A stretch of 64,000 bases of DNA from Leptobrachium leishanense (lineage: Eukaryota > Chordata > Amphibia > Anura > Megophryidae). This document shows positions 10,973 through 22,310 of this stretch, piece after piece; the first letter of the stretch is position 1, and every line of letters starts with the position of its first letter. The notes below the pieces were generated by a model, which saw only the letters and a program-made list of their open reading frames with translations, did no database searches and was not told the DNA's origin. The stretch is from the NCBI GenBank assembly GCA_009667805.1, contig CM019067.1, forward strand, positions 157,933,049-157,997,048. Reading direction: 5' to 3'. The position numbers were made by a program, and so were the translations under genes.

Positions 10973-11016
10973 TCACTCTTGATAAAGCCGCAAGTAGCAG
11001 TGAAAAGCATCGAGCG
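10973..11016 (+). ncRNA. Decayed hammerhead-ribozyme-like core
   Basis: TTGATAA (one change from the hammerhead box at each end) is followed by a short helix region, then GTGAAAAGCATC. The last part looks like the GAAACGCGTC of related elements after decay at both CG positions. A short complementary stem (ACTC with GAG) flanks the box. Probably inactive. Confidence 0.4.
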
Positions 11017-11384
11017 GCATGTCTGTCTGTCCTCTATTTTAACAATTTATCCTCCTTCTGAACTTTCTACGTTCCTCTCTTATTGTGGTGTATAGTAGGC
11101 GGCATGAACCACTGAGGTATAGCTTTATGTATTCCTCTGCACTCTTTCCACTCTGATAATTTATGGTAACAATAATTCGTTATATGACCAGTATCTGACT
11201 TCAGAGCTATAGCCAATCCGAGTACAGTATATGGCACAATGCAGGTGGTATTAACCACTGCGTTCCCTGCTATCCCATCTTGGAATCCATTATCAATTTA
11301 AGGAGTATCCCGGCTGGGGACCTCACTGGATAGTACGGCAACATTGGTCTGTGATTTTCTAACCACAGTCTGTTTTCTATGAAT

Positions 11385-11683
11385 ACTGGTTATTTATGGT
11401 AATATGTATCTTGGTCCTAACGATTTACGTTAGACCATCTTAATAAACCGCATTACTCTGGCCTAATAACGATATTTTGCTCAGATCTATTTATGAATAT
11501 TATGTGCCTTATGAGGAATTGATAACTGGCAATTAGCCATGTATGACTATGAGGACGTGCTAGTTCTATCATATCTATGATCTATGTTTTTAACCGTGTA
11601 TTGCGCGTTTTGTGTGAACTTAAATAAAGGTTTAATAATTCTATTTATACCAGATTTTGCCTTGTGGCTATATTCCATTTTTT
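11385..11683 (-). repeat. Right inverted arm of the 10.4-kb element
   Basis: Inverted copy of 10506-10806. On the plus strand it contains AATAAAGGTTTAATAATT near the outer end and finishes in a T run that overlaps the target duplication. Confidence 0.9.
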
Positions 11684-11696
11684 TTTTTAGGTATTC

Positions 11697-13903
11697 CCCT
11701 TCTGTCACAGCTGGGGTTGGTAGGTGGTGCTGATGTAGGGTTCTAGCTAGGATGTGTAATTTGCTGATTAGAAGTGAGATGGGAACAGAGTTAATTTGGG
11801 TTTAGGTTTGGAAAGGTATAGGTGAGATGGAGAGAACTCATACAGCACTGTCTTCAATCGTCATTGTTCTATGCTTTAGATTTATAAATATGGAGGATAT
11901 TGTAAGCTGTGGCCTATAATAAATATTATTCCACAGAACAAAGTGTCAGTGTTATTATTGTTTAGTATGTTTTCTTTGGCTCCTTGCGGGCGAATGGTCA
12001 TCACTGGGCAACTCAATGTGGTTATTGCACACAAGTCAGTTTTAGATTTAAGTAAAACTTACTTGAGAAAAAAAAAAACATTAGATCTAATGTTTCAGAA
12101 TGTATGTTTCCATAAATAACACATAATTTGCCAACTATACTGTCAGGTTCATCGTCTTCATCCTGCTTTCCTGTTACTTGTTGTTGTGTGATTTCCGCAG
12201 CTGACATTAATGGGAGAATCATCACTCACTAGCTCGGTGACGTTTCTATAAATTAACAGGTCTTCCAAATGCTCTTAAATGCTGTTTATTTTTAATTTGA
12301 GGAAAGTAGGTATCACTCTAGCGCAAATTACTCTCTCATTTGTCAGTGTCTTGCAGAGCAAAATATGTGGTTTTCCCATCAGTCTAGCTCACACTGTGCG
12401 ATGCCAGCTACCATGCAGTTTTCGCTCCGAAAATATATTCAGGAAATCAGTCAGCTAGTAAAACTCCTGCCGTGTAGATGATTTGATTAGTTATTTAGTA
12501 ACAGTTTATTTTATAAGACATATGCAAACTTTTGCACCTATTTTCATCATATGCTCAAATGTCAAAGAAAGCGTCATTGTCTTTTTGCTCCACACCCTGT
12601 GTTCCAGGGAATAAAATACATTTGCTTCTTTTAAAGCGTAGAAAATAACCGATCAAGCATTGTGCACAGTTTCTATGGGTGAATAACACGTACAGTCAGT
12701 GTAGAGAATAAAAAGAACTGTTCGCAAGACAAGATATTGTACATCAGAAGAGGGTCTAGGTAGACTTTATTTGCACAAATCTCTGGAGTTCAAAATCAAA
12801 CACACTCATCACAATTAAAAGAATATAAAGAAGTATTGGAGATGGCAGTAGGATTATTTATATGATTGTCATTAACATTGTGAAATGCTTTCAGAGTATA
12901 ATTTTTTTTTAAAAAATGGCTTCAAGCTACTGATTAAGAAAAATCCCAAAAGTTAAATCACTGCACAGAATAAAGCAAATTAATTTTAAAAGATACTGAA
13001 GCGGATTTATTAGGATAGAAAGGATAGACAGATGAGCATAAAACGGTCAAAATTAGCTCAGCGCACAGAGGTAAAATGGCTCAGCAGTGAAGGGGTTACA
13101 AAGCAAAAAGTGTAAAAATGGAGTATTTCTAATCTCAGGACAAAATTTTGAACCTATTTAGCCGGGGTCTTTTATGGCGGTTGTAGAAAAATTGTGGTTT
13201 TCCCATTTTTTTCATCATATTTCATATTTTTTTATAGTACGTTATACGATATGATGGAAATTATGGTATCTTTAGAAAGTCCATTTAATGGCGAGAAAAA
13301 CGGTATATATGGGTATGTGTGGGTTGAATAAACGAGTAAGAGGAACATTTGACCTAAACACAAACAGCGCAGGAACGTAAAAACAGCAGCAGGGCACTTT
13401 GGATGAAGAATCATAAAACATAATAAATAATTATAATAAATAATTCAAGTATAAAAATGAAAATGATATATGTATTGAATATTTTGATCAAAATGTAATA
13501 CTAATACTAAATAAATTAAAGGAGGATATTGAGAGACAAATGAATCAACTTGCATAATTACTGAAAATTCATAGCCATCAAAGGGTAACATCCTGCACAT
13601 TTCAAATCATTGTAATCTACACAAGACTCCTTTTATTGTTAAATTGTGGCTATAGACAATGCTGTTCAACCACTATTCAGCCAAGAAGAAGTGTCCAATA
13701 AAACATTACACATTCTGGGTCCTACCAGGAATTTTTTTTTTTACATTCCTTCAGAAAACAAACATTTCATATAGAATTCATGAGTTATACCCTAGTGCAC
13801 ATAAGCACAAGCCGTATTACTAGGTATTACATGTACCATAAATAACCTGTTTTACAGAGATGTGAAAGGTGGATGCAGATAACATATTCAATTTTCCTTA
13901 CAC
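11697..13903. other. AT-rich non-coding stretch
   Basis: No gene or complete repeat was recognised across 2.2 kb. Near 13030-13100 there is a piece (AAAACGGTCAAAATTAGCTCAG, continuing to GCTCAGCAGTGAAGGGGTTA) that recurs at about 39965-40025. A dispersed repeat therefore contributes here. Open frames are short and unconvincing. Confidence 0.55.
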
Positions 13904-14085
13904 CAATGGTTCCCAGCAATGATTCTGAAGAACCCCTAAAAGGTCAGATTTTTAGAATTATCTTGGGGAAATGCAGACTGAATACTGCAATCACTGAGCA
14001 GCAAATCAAATCCCCTATGTTGTGCTTCAGATATATTGCAAATGTGGCTTGTTAAGTACTTGAGGATTGGGGATGGGGACCAATG
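13904..14085 (+). mobile_element. hAT-like MITE (GGTTCCCA family)
   Basis: It begins CAATGGTTCCCAGC and ends GGGGACCAATG, giving short imperfect inverted ends. The internal blocks match 46827-47000 in the same orientation. The flanks CCTTACAC and TCCTACAG suggest a degraded 8-bp duplication. It is non-coding. Confidence 0.6.
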
Positions 14086-14274
14086 TCCTACAGTGATGCA
14101 ATGTATGTACTTTGTACTGGGGTATCTATATATTTGTTCTTCCATAAATATTGCAAATGGAAAAATATACAATTGCTCATCAGATAATGAACACATCCCT
14201 TTGAGAAAGACATACCCAATACCACCTATCTCTCTACAAGTAAATGGAATGCTCATGAGCCCGATGCCTTAAGC

Positions 14275-15165
14275 TCGCTGCCTTGGTGTCACTTTTGATT
14301 CTGACCTAATGTTCTCTCCCCACATCCAGTGACCAAATCCTGTTCCTATCAACTCAAGAACATTGCTCGTGTCCGCCCCTTTCTGACACAAGATACCACG
14401 AAGGTGCTGGTTCATGCTCTTGTCATTTCACGACTTGATTACTGCAACTCACTCCTTATTGGCCTCCCCAACTCCCTTATTGCCCCTTTGCAATCTGTAA
14501 TGAATGCAGGGGCCAGACTTATTTTTCTCACCGGACACACCTTGCATACTTCCACCCTGCCAGTCCCTCCATTGGCTTCCTGTACGTTCCAGGATACAGT
14601 TTAAAATAAAGATGCTCACGTTCAAATCGCTCAATAACTCAACCCCTCCCTACATGTCTTAGTTACTCTGCAAGCACGTCCCATCTAGACAATTCCGGTT
14701 GGTGGGCGATCTCCACCTTTCATCTGTCTACACACACACGGCCAACTCTCGCCTCCAAGACTTCTCAAGGGCAGCTCTGGTCCTGTGGAATGACTTGCTT
14801 CGCCCTATCAATTTCTCTCCTGATCTTCAGGCCTTTAAGGAAAATCCTCAAAACTCATCTCTTCAGATTAGCGTAACACATCACTGATGCAACTCATCCC
14901 TCTGCTCACCTACTCACAAAGAATTGAAGTTGTTTTTATGGGCCCCACCATTCCCAAAACACTGGCACTAGTGATCCTGCCATCTAGAAAAATTCCCCTT
15001 GTCTTCCTCAAACCAAATCCCTCCAGAGTGTAAGCTCCTATGAGCAGGACCCTCTACACCTCTTGTTTCCATGATATATCCATTTATCTGTACCTCTTTC
15101 CCTTTGGTTATTGTAAAGCGATGCGGAAACTGTTGGCGCTATATAAATAATGACAATAACATTAA
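14275..15165 (+). pseudogene. L2-like LINE, 3' fragment
   Basis: This is a decayed end of an L2-group ORF2: LGVTFDSDLMFSPHI, then NIARVRPFLTQDTTKVL, then ALVISRLDYCNSLLIGLPNSL, all standard for the region after the L2 reverse transcriptase. Further on, DFSRAALVLWNDLL and a Phe-Lys stretch mark the C terminus. The 3' UTR contains GTAAGCTCCTATGAGCAGGACC and ends GTTGGCGCTATATAAATAA plus short AT repeats near 15165. The copy is truncated at its 5' side and contains stops and shifts (near 14330, 14604 and 14660). Confidence 0.85.
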
Positions 15166-15947
15166 TAATAGAAATCATTACACTCCTTCCAAATATCCCA
15201 GATGAATATTCTTATTTACATATGTGTAAACCATTTTTTGGATAGAACATTGATAGGAAAGTACCATGTAGGTTAGTGAGCGTTTGATGTTTGCTTGTAA
15301 ATGCTCAGAATTTGCATAAAATAGTGAGACAAAGCAACAAAATTATCAACAGATGCATACATAGATAACTATGCAAGACATACAAAGGATTATTAGCAAT
15401 GTTAGCTGTTCAGTTTTAGATTAAAGAATCATGTTTTAATGGAACATAATAGATTTTTTTATTAATAAAAGAAACCTAAGGCTTTTAAAATATTTCTGCA
15501 TGCCAAATTTGCAAGGAACACTTATATTTGCCACTAAAGAAAAACACCATGTATAACTGCAGGGTAATTATTGAAATTAAGTCTAATCACTCTATGACTT
15601 AAAACACAGCTGATTACCAGAGCACTGGTTGGAGAATGGACCTAATTATCTTAATTTATTAAATGCCTACATACCCAGCCAATTAAATGTATTTTGCATT
15701 TTTTTCAGACTGTTCTGTAAATGTCTGCTTTTCATAAGGTTATTTTATTTCAAGGAAACGTTATGAGAGATCACAGTGTATTTGGGGTTACAATATTATT
15801 ATTTTTCTAGATCTGGTAGTAAAATAAATTAATAGCAATATAGCAAGGTGTTAATTCACTACACTCCGTGGATCTAGTTAAACAATGGTTGGATTATTCC
15901 TTGCTCACTTCAGTGGCTGATTAATAGTGAAACTGTACGAAGCCATA
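15166..15947. other. AT-rich non-coding stretch, possible conserved element
   Basis: No gene was recognised. The segment about 15590-15800 is free of obvious transposon signatures and contains several TAATT-type homeodomain-like sites. That is the texture of vertebrate conserved non-coding elements, but this is only an impression without alignment. Confidence 0.3.
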
Positions 15948-15955
15948 CCACAGGC

Positions 15956-16776
15956 CAGGGGCGTAACTACCAGGGGTGCAGCAGGTGCCACTGCACCCGG
16001 GCCCCTGAGTCTGGGGCCCACAACCGGATAGGTGGGTGGCCCGGACTAGCCCTGCTTGCCCCACAGTCCAGGCAGGGGTCAGGCATCTGGTCTCCCATTT
16101 GATCAGCAGCGTTTGGGATCAAACTCCCACACGCTGCCAGAAGTAAAGGCCCTGCCGGGGGGAGAGGAGGAGGAAGAAGAGGACAGCTGTCCACATGGGG
16201 ACATGCTGGCCCCACCCCTTCCCCTCCACAGCCACACAAAGCAGAGCCTCCCCTGCTGTGCTGGAAGTGTCCAGCACGTGCAGGGAGGGGAAGTGGAGAG
16301 AGTGGAGACCATACTTGCCTATGGTAAGTATGTAACAAGCTGGGGTGGGTTGTTTGTGTGTGAGTGAGCAAAAGCTGGCTAATTACTGGGGGTCTGATCC
16401 TGGCTGGCTAATTACTGGGGGTCTGATCCTGGCTGGCTAATTACTGGGGTTTGATACTGTAATTACTGGCGTCTGATACTGTAATTACTGGGGTCTGATA
16501 CTGTAATTACTGGGGTCTGATACTGTCCAATTACTGGGGTCTGATACTGTCTGGCTAATTACCGGGGGTCTGATCCTGGCTAATTACTGGAGGTCTGATA
16601 CTGGCTAATTACTGGGGGTCTGATACTGGCAAATTACTGGGGGTCTGATACTGTCTGTCTGTACTGGTACGCCTTGCTGACTTCAATGGCCCGCCTCAGC
16701 CCCTCCCCACAGTCGACGAGGAGGGACCTTCATGGATTCTTGCACCGGGGCCCTGAGGTTTCTAGTTACACCTCTG
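15956..16776. mobile_element. Non-autonomous hAT element with minisatellite core
   Basis: The ends CAGGGGCGTAACTA and TAGTTACACCTCTG are inverted. The flanks are the identical 8-bp CCACAGGC at 15948-15955 and 16777-16784, diagnostic of hAT transposition. The interior is GC-rich and has no transposase. It holds a tandem array at 16373-16655. The end sequence is shared with the element at 27137-28274 (GGCGTAACTAG), so the two belong to related families. Confidence 0.9.
16373..16655 (+). repeat. Minisatellite, units of about 20-32 bp
   Basis: About ten variants of 'GGCTAATTACTGGGGGTCTGAT' lie in tandem, with unit lengths varying because the CTGGCTGG linker is sometimes lost. It lies wholly inside the hAT element. 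Confidence 0.92.
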
Positions 16777-16784
16777 CCACAGGC

Positions 16785-17822
16785 AGTCCCGCTGCAGCCA
16801 GTGACGGCAATCAGCCGCAGCACAGGGAGGTGGACTGGAGGAGTTGCCAGGATGTCTGGTAGGTATCCACGGAACCTGTATGTATGTGCAAATTGCTTTA
16901 ACTAGTAAACTGATTTCTATACACTGTAGGAAGGGGCAAATCAATACACTAAGTGTGATTTCCTGCAGCAAATGAATTCTGCATACCTCAGCAAAGGACT
17001 GCATTGAGGATAAGGAGGACATTAAAGGGGACACTACCCCTTGCATAAACTGTAACTAGATTACTTGTGCGCTACAAACAAAATCACATTATAAAACACA
17101 AGCCTGCTTTTTTTCTTTGTTTGAAGTAATTGCATGTAAAGACGTAAGATAAATGTAGGTTTTTATCTCTTGTTTCCATTTTTATGGCCTTTTCTCATAA
17201 TGCAACATTTACCAAAATCTAATGGTGAGCTTTAGTTTGTGGCTACAGTATTTATCAATTAATGAGGTGGAGGAGGGAATGTTTAGATAAGGCTATTGTG
17301 TTCTTCAGGCTAATCAAGAAGAGAGATGTCAGCTGAATGAGATAAGCCAGGGAGCTTAAAAAACTTTAATCTATCCCTGGTGATGTCCATTAAATACATC
17401 CCACGCAATACAATGATGTGAGTCAATTATTGACCTATAGACTCAATTCAATGCCATTGCCACCCAATGAGGAGCAAGTGACGGAAATATGCTGCAGGGG
17501 GCAGTTTACAACACAAAAGATCACACAAAGGTTGTCCCAAGTGACACATATACTGTAGATTAAAATATTTTCTTAACTAAACATACACGATAAACAAAAA
17601 GTATATGTAATGGGAGTTTGGGGGATTTATTGAGACCTGATGGTAATGGGAGCTGTGATTTATAGGGACCTGGGGGTAATGGGAGTTGGAGGCTTTATGG
17701 AGGCCCAAAGGCCTCCAAATGAGAGTTGGGGGGATTAATGGAGGCCTATGGGTAATGTGTGCGGGGAGATTAATCGAGAGCTGGGAGTTATGGGTGTGGG
17801 GGTTTAGGAGACTGGGAATTAT
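16785..17822. other. Non-coding stretch
   Basis: No gene was recognised. The part near 17620-17815 is a loose series of 'GGGAGTTGGGGG...TTTATGGAGGCC' variants, probably a degenerate tandem repeat of about 45-60 bp. Confidence 0.45.
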
Positions 17823-18408
17823 CAAGGTTATTCAAAGAGAATCGAAAAGTCACTGAACGTTCGGTGACTTTTCGTTCTCTTCAATTCGGTGTGATTTGGC
17901 GATCCCATTTCGGCAACCCTGCAGTGTATTCAGCAAGCACCATAGGGCCGTCGTAGTGCAGGGAAAAGCTGCCGCAAACCAGATGAACACTCACCGCAAA
18001 ACCCGGCGAAGGCACACCGAAACTTGCAAAAACATCTAGATTAACCCCGCAGAACACACCGGAGAAACCCGAGCAGCCGCCGATCACAGCGCAGAGCAGG
18101 CGCCGAAAAACCCGACACCGCAGATGAATGGAGTGAAAAAAAAAACAAAATAGTACACTTGAATGTTTGAAAAGTGAAACGCTGTTTGCGAAGAAACTAC
18201 AGAGCGAAAATGTCTGAAATATACATATAAGATCCAATGAAAAGAATGTGAGTATAAAGCTATATACCCTAAAGCGTGGGCGCCTATAAAGATATATATT
18301 GTTTTTACCAATAAATGCAGTTATGATGATAAGTTATAACCAGTAAGTGATATGATGCCGCCCTGGGATAAAAAACACAGAAAAAACAACCAAAATCTGT
18401 GCTAAACA

Positions 18409-18492
18409 AAGATGAGGGAGGTGTGGCAGGTATCCCTGACAGCGCATCAATAGTGCAAAGCACTGGAATGCATTTGGAACATTTGCATATGT
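18409..18492 (+). repeat. Left inverted arm of the 18.2-kb element
   Basis: About 84 bp, including GGTATCCCTGACAGCGCATC and ACTGGAATGCATTTGGAAC, recur as the reverse complement at 19735-19818 with only a few differences. Confidence 0.92.
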
Positions 18493-19314
18493 ATTTATAA
18501 ATAACAAAATAAAGTGCATCAATAGTAGGCACAATAGTGAAATAAAGTGCAACAAAACAGTAAAGTGCAGCGGTGCCTTAAAAGAATAAAACCAGCAGGG
18601 CTAAGTGCAATAGTGCATATAGGAGGATGTGTAGATAACCTGTAGAAAATAATTAATAAAGTGCACAAATTAAATGTCCATTGCTAATCCGATGGACATG
18701 CACAAAAAGTGCAAAAAATGTCCAATGTTTCAATTGAGTGCAATAGTGCGTATAGCAGTCCGTGAAGATGGAAGATAAAATACTCAGGAGTCCCAATGTT
18801 TGAGGTGCTCCTTTTATTCCGGTGGAAAGTTCGTCACGTCCTCAATTTCATAAAGGAGAAGGGAGAAGCACACGGGGAAATCTTGGTGCAGAAGATCTTA
18901 TGACAAATTGGGCAAAGATTATTACTGGTAGAGGTATATACCACTCACATTTAAATGAGCCTAAAGGTTTCCCAGCTCTAGGCTTAATCGCCTATGGCCA
19001 TGTAGAGAGTGGCACTTCCCTTCTTTACCATACGAATTAAGAACAGATGGGAGACAATGCTCCCATAGTGTAATACTGCAGGGTAACCAAACAGAGGTAA
19101 TTACACAGTGCACTTACCAATTAAGGAGCCTTTCAATCTCAGGCTCAGTCAGTATAGCCTTAGGCACTCTTAGGTAGGTGCCCTGGACCTCTTTTCCTCG
19201 TTGGTAGATCGAGTGGTGTTGTTTCCATGAGGTATCAGGTTGGAATTAGCAAAACACGGCCAATGAAGGGTTAAAAGTAAAAAATATACATTTATTCCAT
19301 AAAAAGGGACATAA

Positions 19315-19350
19315 AAATACCGAGACGTGTTTCGGCCTTCCTCAGTCGGT
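19315..19350 (-). ncRNA. Hammerhead-ribozyme-like motif
   Basis: On the minus strand the order is ACCGA, CTGAGGA, AGGCC, GAAAC, AC, GTC, TCGGT. CTGAGGA fits the hammerhead CUGANGA box. GAAAC and the GUC cleavage triplet are present, separated by a minimal helix III (AC...GU). ACCGA and TCGGT pair perfectly as helix I. This is the order of a type I hammerhead. Helix II is very short or absent, so activity would be weak or require dimers. Such motifs are known from Penelope-like elements. Confidence 0.6.
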
Positions 19351-20309
19351 GTATTGTCCTGTAGTGTCTCTGTTTTAAAAACCAGAGCTGAGCAGTCCAT
19401 CCTCCTTTATACCCTATTGACGAGGCTGTGGTTCCAGCTGCACTGATCTACTTCCTGTATCTGGTTTTGATTGCATCACTTCCGGTCAGGTCCTTTTCCC
19501 AGTAATGCTTTGCGGTTCTCTGCCAGAAATACCATAGCACTACTTTTCTATCGATCACAATCGTATACAAATGTGTGAAAATACGAAATTACATTAAGGG
19601 GATATAGTGAGTCTTCCAAAGCAAGCTAACTAGCAATCAGCAGGTACAGCTGGTGAGGGGAGGGGGGTACCGAATAAAACTATATTCATCAGTATAATAC
19701 ATAAAAACCACAATCAACATAATAAAAACCACATATTAAACATGCAAATGTTCCAAATGCATTCCAGTGTTTTGCACTATTGATGCGCTGTCAGGGATAC
19801 CTGCCAGACCTCCCTCATATAAGATCCAATGATTGATAATAAAAAGGGCTTTTACAGAAAAAAGAAAAAACAATAAAAAAAACTGAAAAATTAATTCTGA
19901 AAAATGCCTACAATATCCTATAAAATATATAAATAAAGTCTGTTTACTGCAGAATATTATAATCAACGGTTTACTAGATATTGAATTAATACGGGAATAT
20001 TTTTAACATTGAAGCCTATGGGATTCGCCTGAATAAACCCGTCGAATGAAACCACCGAACAGCAGGGCAATTCGGCAACTTTTCACTGCTGGTTTTTGTT
20101 CTCTGAATAGACAAAGCATTCCTTCTCTATGGGGAATTAACTGCCCTTGAACAGGCAACAAACAGGCACTGTTTGTGCAGGCAATTCACCAACATTTGGC
20201 GAACTGCCTGCTCTCTGGATAGCCGAATGGCCAGGAAAGGTAACCGTACGCTGAATTTCAGTGTTCAGTTACCTTTTGGCCACAATTCGGATCTCTTTGA
20301 ATAACCCTG

Positions 20310-21769
20310 TTAGTGAATCTGGTGGGTAATGGGAACCTTGGGGGTAAGGGACCCTAAGAGTGTTTATTGTGGACTGTTCCTGGGCTTAAGTGGGACTCCT
20401 AATTAGGGTACCAGTGAGTTAGTGGGGATAAGGGTGCCTGGGGGGTGCAAATCCAAATATATGTGTGAGCAAGAAGAAGGGGGCCCAGGGCAGAGACAGT
20501 CACACACGTTATATACTTTGCAAACACACAGCACTGTTACACACACACTTTGTGCACAATAGGCACACATCATACAGGCTTGTTGCACCCATTACATACA
20601 GCCAACATATGCTGCGTGAAACATATTTGTGCATGTGTTATTTGTAGGGAGGGTTAGCATTCCAGAACTGGTTAAGGAAGGGAAAGTTTTACAGGTGGCC
20701 TTGACCAGTGGTTCAGTAAGGGGCCCCAAGATTTCTGATGGCAGCCCTGGATACCAGTCAAATGCCTCCTAAATCCACACAGAACCCCCCCCATATACAC
20801 GTATATAATCATCTAGTCAAATACAGACATCGCACACAAATATCTACTACATACTGTATCTAACAAGCAAATCATACGACTACAGGCTTGCATCCACACA
20901 CTTAGACATGCTACATTTGTGCAAGCACATATATGTATATTATCAATTATATATTCCAGTCTGGTTTTGAACAACCCCCATAATCCTTATATTGCCCATC
21001 ATAGGTTATTCTCATCTAATGTATTGCTAAGTGAATTTTCTGGAGTGTTTGTATTTTAGGTAATTGTTAAAAACCAAAACAAAAAAAACTATCCATTTAA
21101 AACACTGTTGTAAGTGTACCTGGAATAACTCTTTTATAACTTAAATTCATTTCCCCTCCTTTTGCACTCGTACTGCATTTTGAGACTGCCAGTCACATAG
21201 GCTTGAAACGAAAGCTTTTTGCTACACCAAGATAACAATACTATACATGGTCAAAAAGTTCCCGTTTGTAATATGGCATTTGCCATTGAAGACAGACTTA
21301 ACCAAACAAAGGCTGCTGTCAAACGTCCATTGAAATTCACAAAGCTATTTTTTCCTTTTCAACCCACAATTCAGCAAAGTGTGCTGGTTAAAGAAAAAAA
21401 AATCACAGCAGTATATTGGCGTAAATGTGTTCTTGTTCAAAGAATAATTCAACTATTGAAATATTCACATGGCATGGTTACTTATAAGTAAGTTTTGGTG
21501 CCACATTTACATATTGATTTCTAGGATTTTAATTTACTTTATTTCTTCATATTTCTGAAGAAGAAAAACAAGGTTGCTGCAGAAAAGGTACATGTGGACA
21601 TGCATGCCATCGATTTAAAAAAATATGTTATAAAATAGCAGAAAACTAATTTCAATGTTCAGATTGAACAGTCGAGAAATCATCAGATTTCTGTGTAACC
21701 AGGGTCAAACGGGAGACTGATATCACCTGTGATGTTAATCAAGTGATGGTCAACAATTCTCTCCAATTA
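20310..21769. other. Non-coding stretch
   Basis: No gene was recognised. The region near 20500-20950 is rich in CA/TACA-type simple sequence. The frames present are short and lack recognisable domains. The 90-codon frame at 21219-21491 has no motif and probably arises by chance. Confidence 0.5.
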
Positions 21770-22000
21770 GAATGTCCTGCACTTTGAAACATGATATATA
21801 TATATTCCAATATGCCATCCACTCTGGTTGATAGTCGCTCGGTGCTTGCTTCCCAGTATGAATACATTTTGTCCTGAGGAAAGCTCCAGGAGGGAGCTGA
21901 AACGTTGACGGTCACAATTTAATAATAATCAACCGTAAGAGACCCGGAGTGCTGCTGCATTATTTCAAGACATATATATACTGATTTTCCCTACGTGTCC
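21770..22000 (+). mobile_element. Penelope-like element fragment
   Basis: This segment holds a well-formed hammerhead-like core (21865-21920) followed by AATTTAATAATAATC, GAGACCCGGAGTGCTGC and an AT-rich end. It has the same module order as the elements at 10.4 and 18.2 kb. Boundaries are approximate because no flanking duplication was found. Confidence 0.5.
21865..21920 (+). ncRNA. Hammerhead-ribozyme-like motif with strong helix II
   Basis: CTGAGGA (21874-21880) is followed by a perfect six-pair helix, AGCTCC (21882-21887) with GGAGCT (21893-21898), then GAAAC (21899-21903). GTC follows at 21911-21913 as the cleavage triplet. TTGT upstream pairs with ACAA immediately after GTC as helix I. 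One extra A in helix II and one extra C before the box depart from the ideal, so activity is uncertain. Confidence 0.6.
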
Positions 22001-22280
22001 AAGCATCCACTGCAACTGGTCATGCCTAGCTCCTAGCTGAAGAGGGTCCAATAAACCCAAAACAGCGCTGTCCTAGGAGTGGCTTTGACCAGTTGCATAA
22101 ACCTGATCTCTGCTTAAAAAAAACATCTAGCATGGCATTGATTTTAAGGGTTCTCACTTGACCAAATCTGCACTTACAGGATCAGCTCACCCTGGAGCTC
22201 CCCAGCAGGCTCAGGCCTTTATAGGCAACCATGGTGGGGCACCTGTGAACAGGGAGGGGTGCATACTAAATGGGGGTTGT

Positions 22281-22310
22281 ATATATAATATATATATATA
22301 TACACACACA
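22281..22310. repeat. TA/CA microsatellite
   Basis: An alternating TA run passes into CA repeats directly beside the end of the Tc1 fragment. Confidence 0.9.

Larger units (their letters stand above)
10398..11683. mobile_element. Inverted-arm Penelope-like element with 13-bp target duplication
   Basis: The element is flanked by exact copies of TTTTTAGGTATTC at 10385-10397 and 11684-11696. It has about 108 bp of unique sequence at the left. Arms of about 300 bp lie in inverted orientation (10506-10806 and 11385-11683), with roughly 580 bp between them. The centre holds a promoter-like block and a decayed hammerhead-like core. Inverted terminal copies, a one-sided extension and target duplications of this length are known for Penelope-like retroelements. 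No reverse transcriptase is encoded, so this is a non-autonomous or internally deleted copy. The superfamily is inferred; a fold-back DNA transposon is the alternative, but a 13-bp duplication is unusual for those. Confidence 0.65.
18241..19818. mobile_element. Inverted-arm Penelope-like element with 14-bp target duplication
   Basis: ATAAGATCCAATGA occurs at 18227-18240 and again at 19819-19832. The uninterrupted sequence is seen in the paralogous transposon near 41908-41922, confirming the insertion. About 170 bp of left extension is followed by an arm at 18409-18492, whose inverted copy is at 19735-19818. The interior carries a minus-strand hammerhead-like core (19315-19350). The layout parallels the 10.4-kb element: a one-sided extension, inverted arms and a hammerhead-like module. 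It has no reverse transcriptase. Confidence 0.72.
17823..20309. mobile_element. CAGGGTTATTC-family DNA transposon, copy 1 (interrupted)
   Basis: The left end is CAAGGTTATTCAAAGAGA and the right end is TCTTTGAATAACCCTG. The internal left sequence (ACGTTCGGTGACTTTTCGTTC) matches copies at 41583, 45684 (inverted) and 48156. Without the nested insertion at 18241-19818 the element is about 0.9 kb. It has no coding capacity. Other copies show a 3-bp target duplication (TAT or ATA); here the flanks are TAT and TTA. The superfamily is unresolved. Confidence 0.8.

Noticed and set aside
13936..14272. Open frames of 106 and 78 codons on opposite strands
   Set aside because: They overlap a MITE and its flank; no family resemblance and no conserved start.
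16056..16371. Open frames of 103 and 134 codons on opposite strands
   Set aside because: They lie inside a hAT element with exact 8-bp duplications; low-complexity Glu/Ser composition and no domain.
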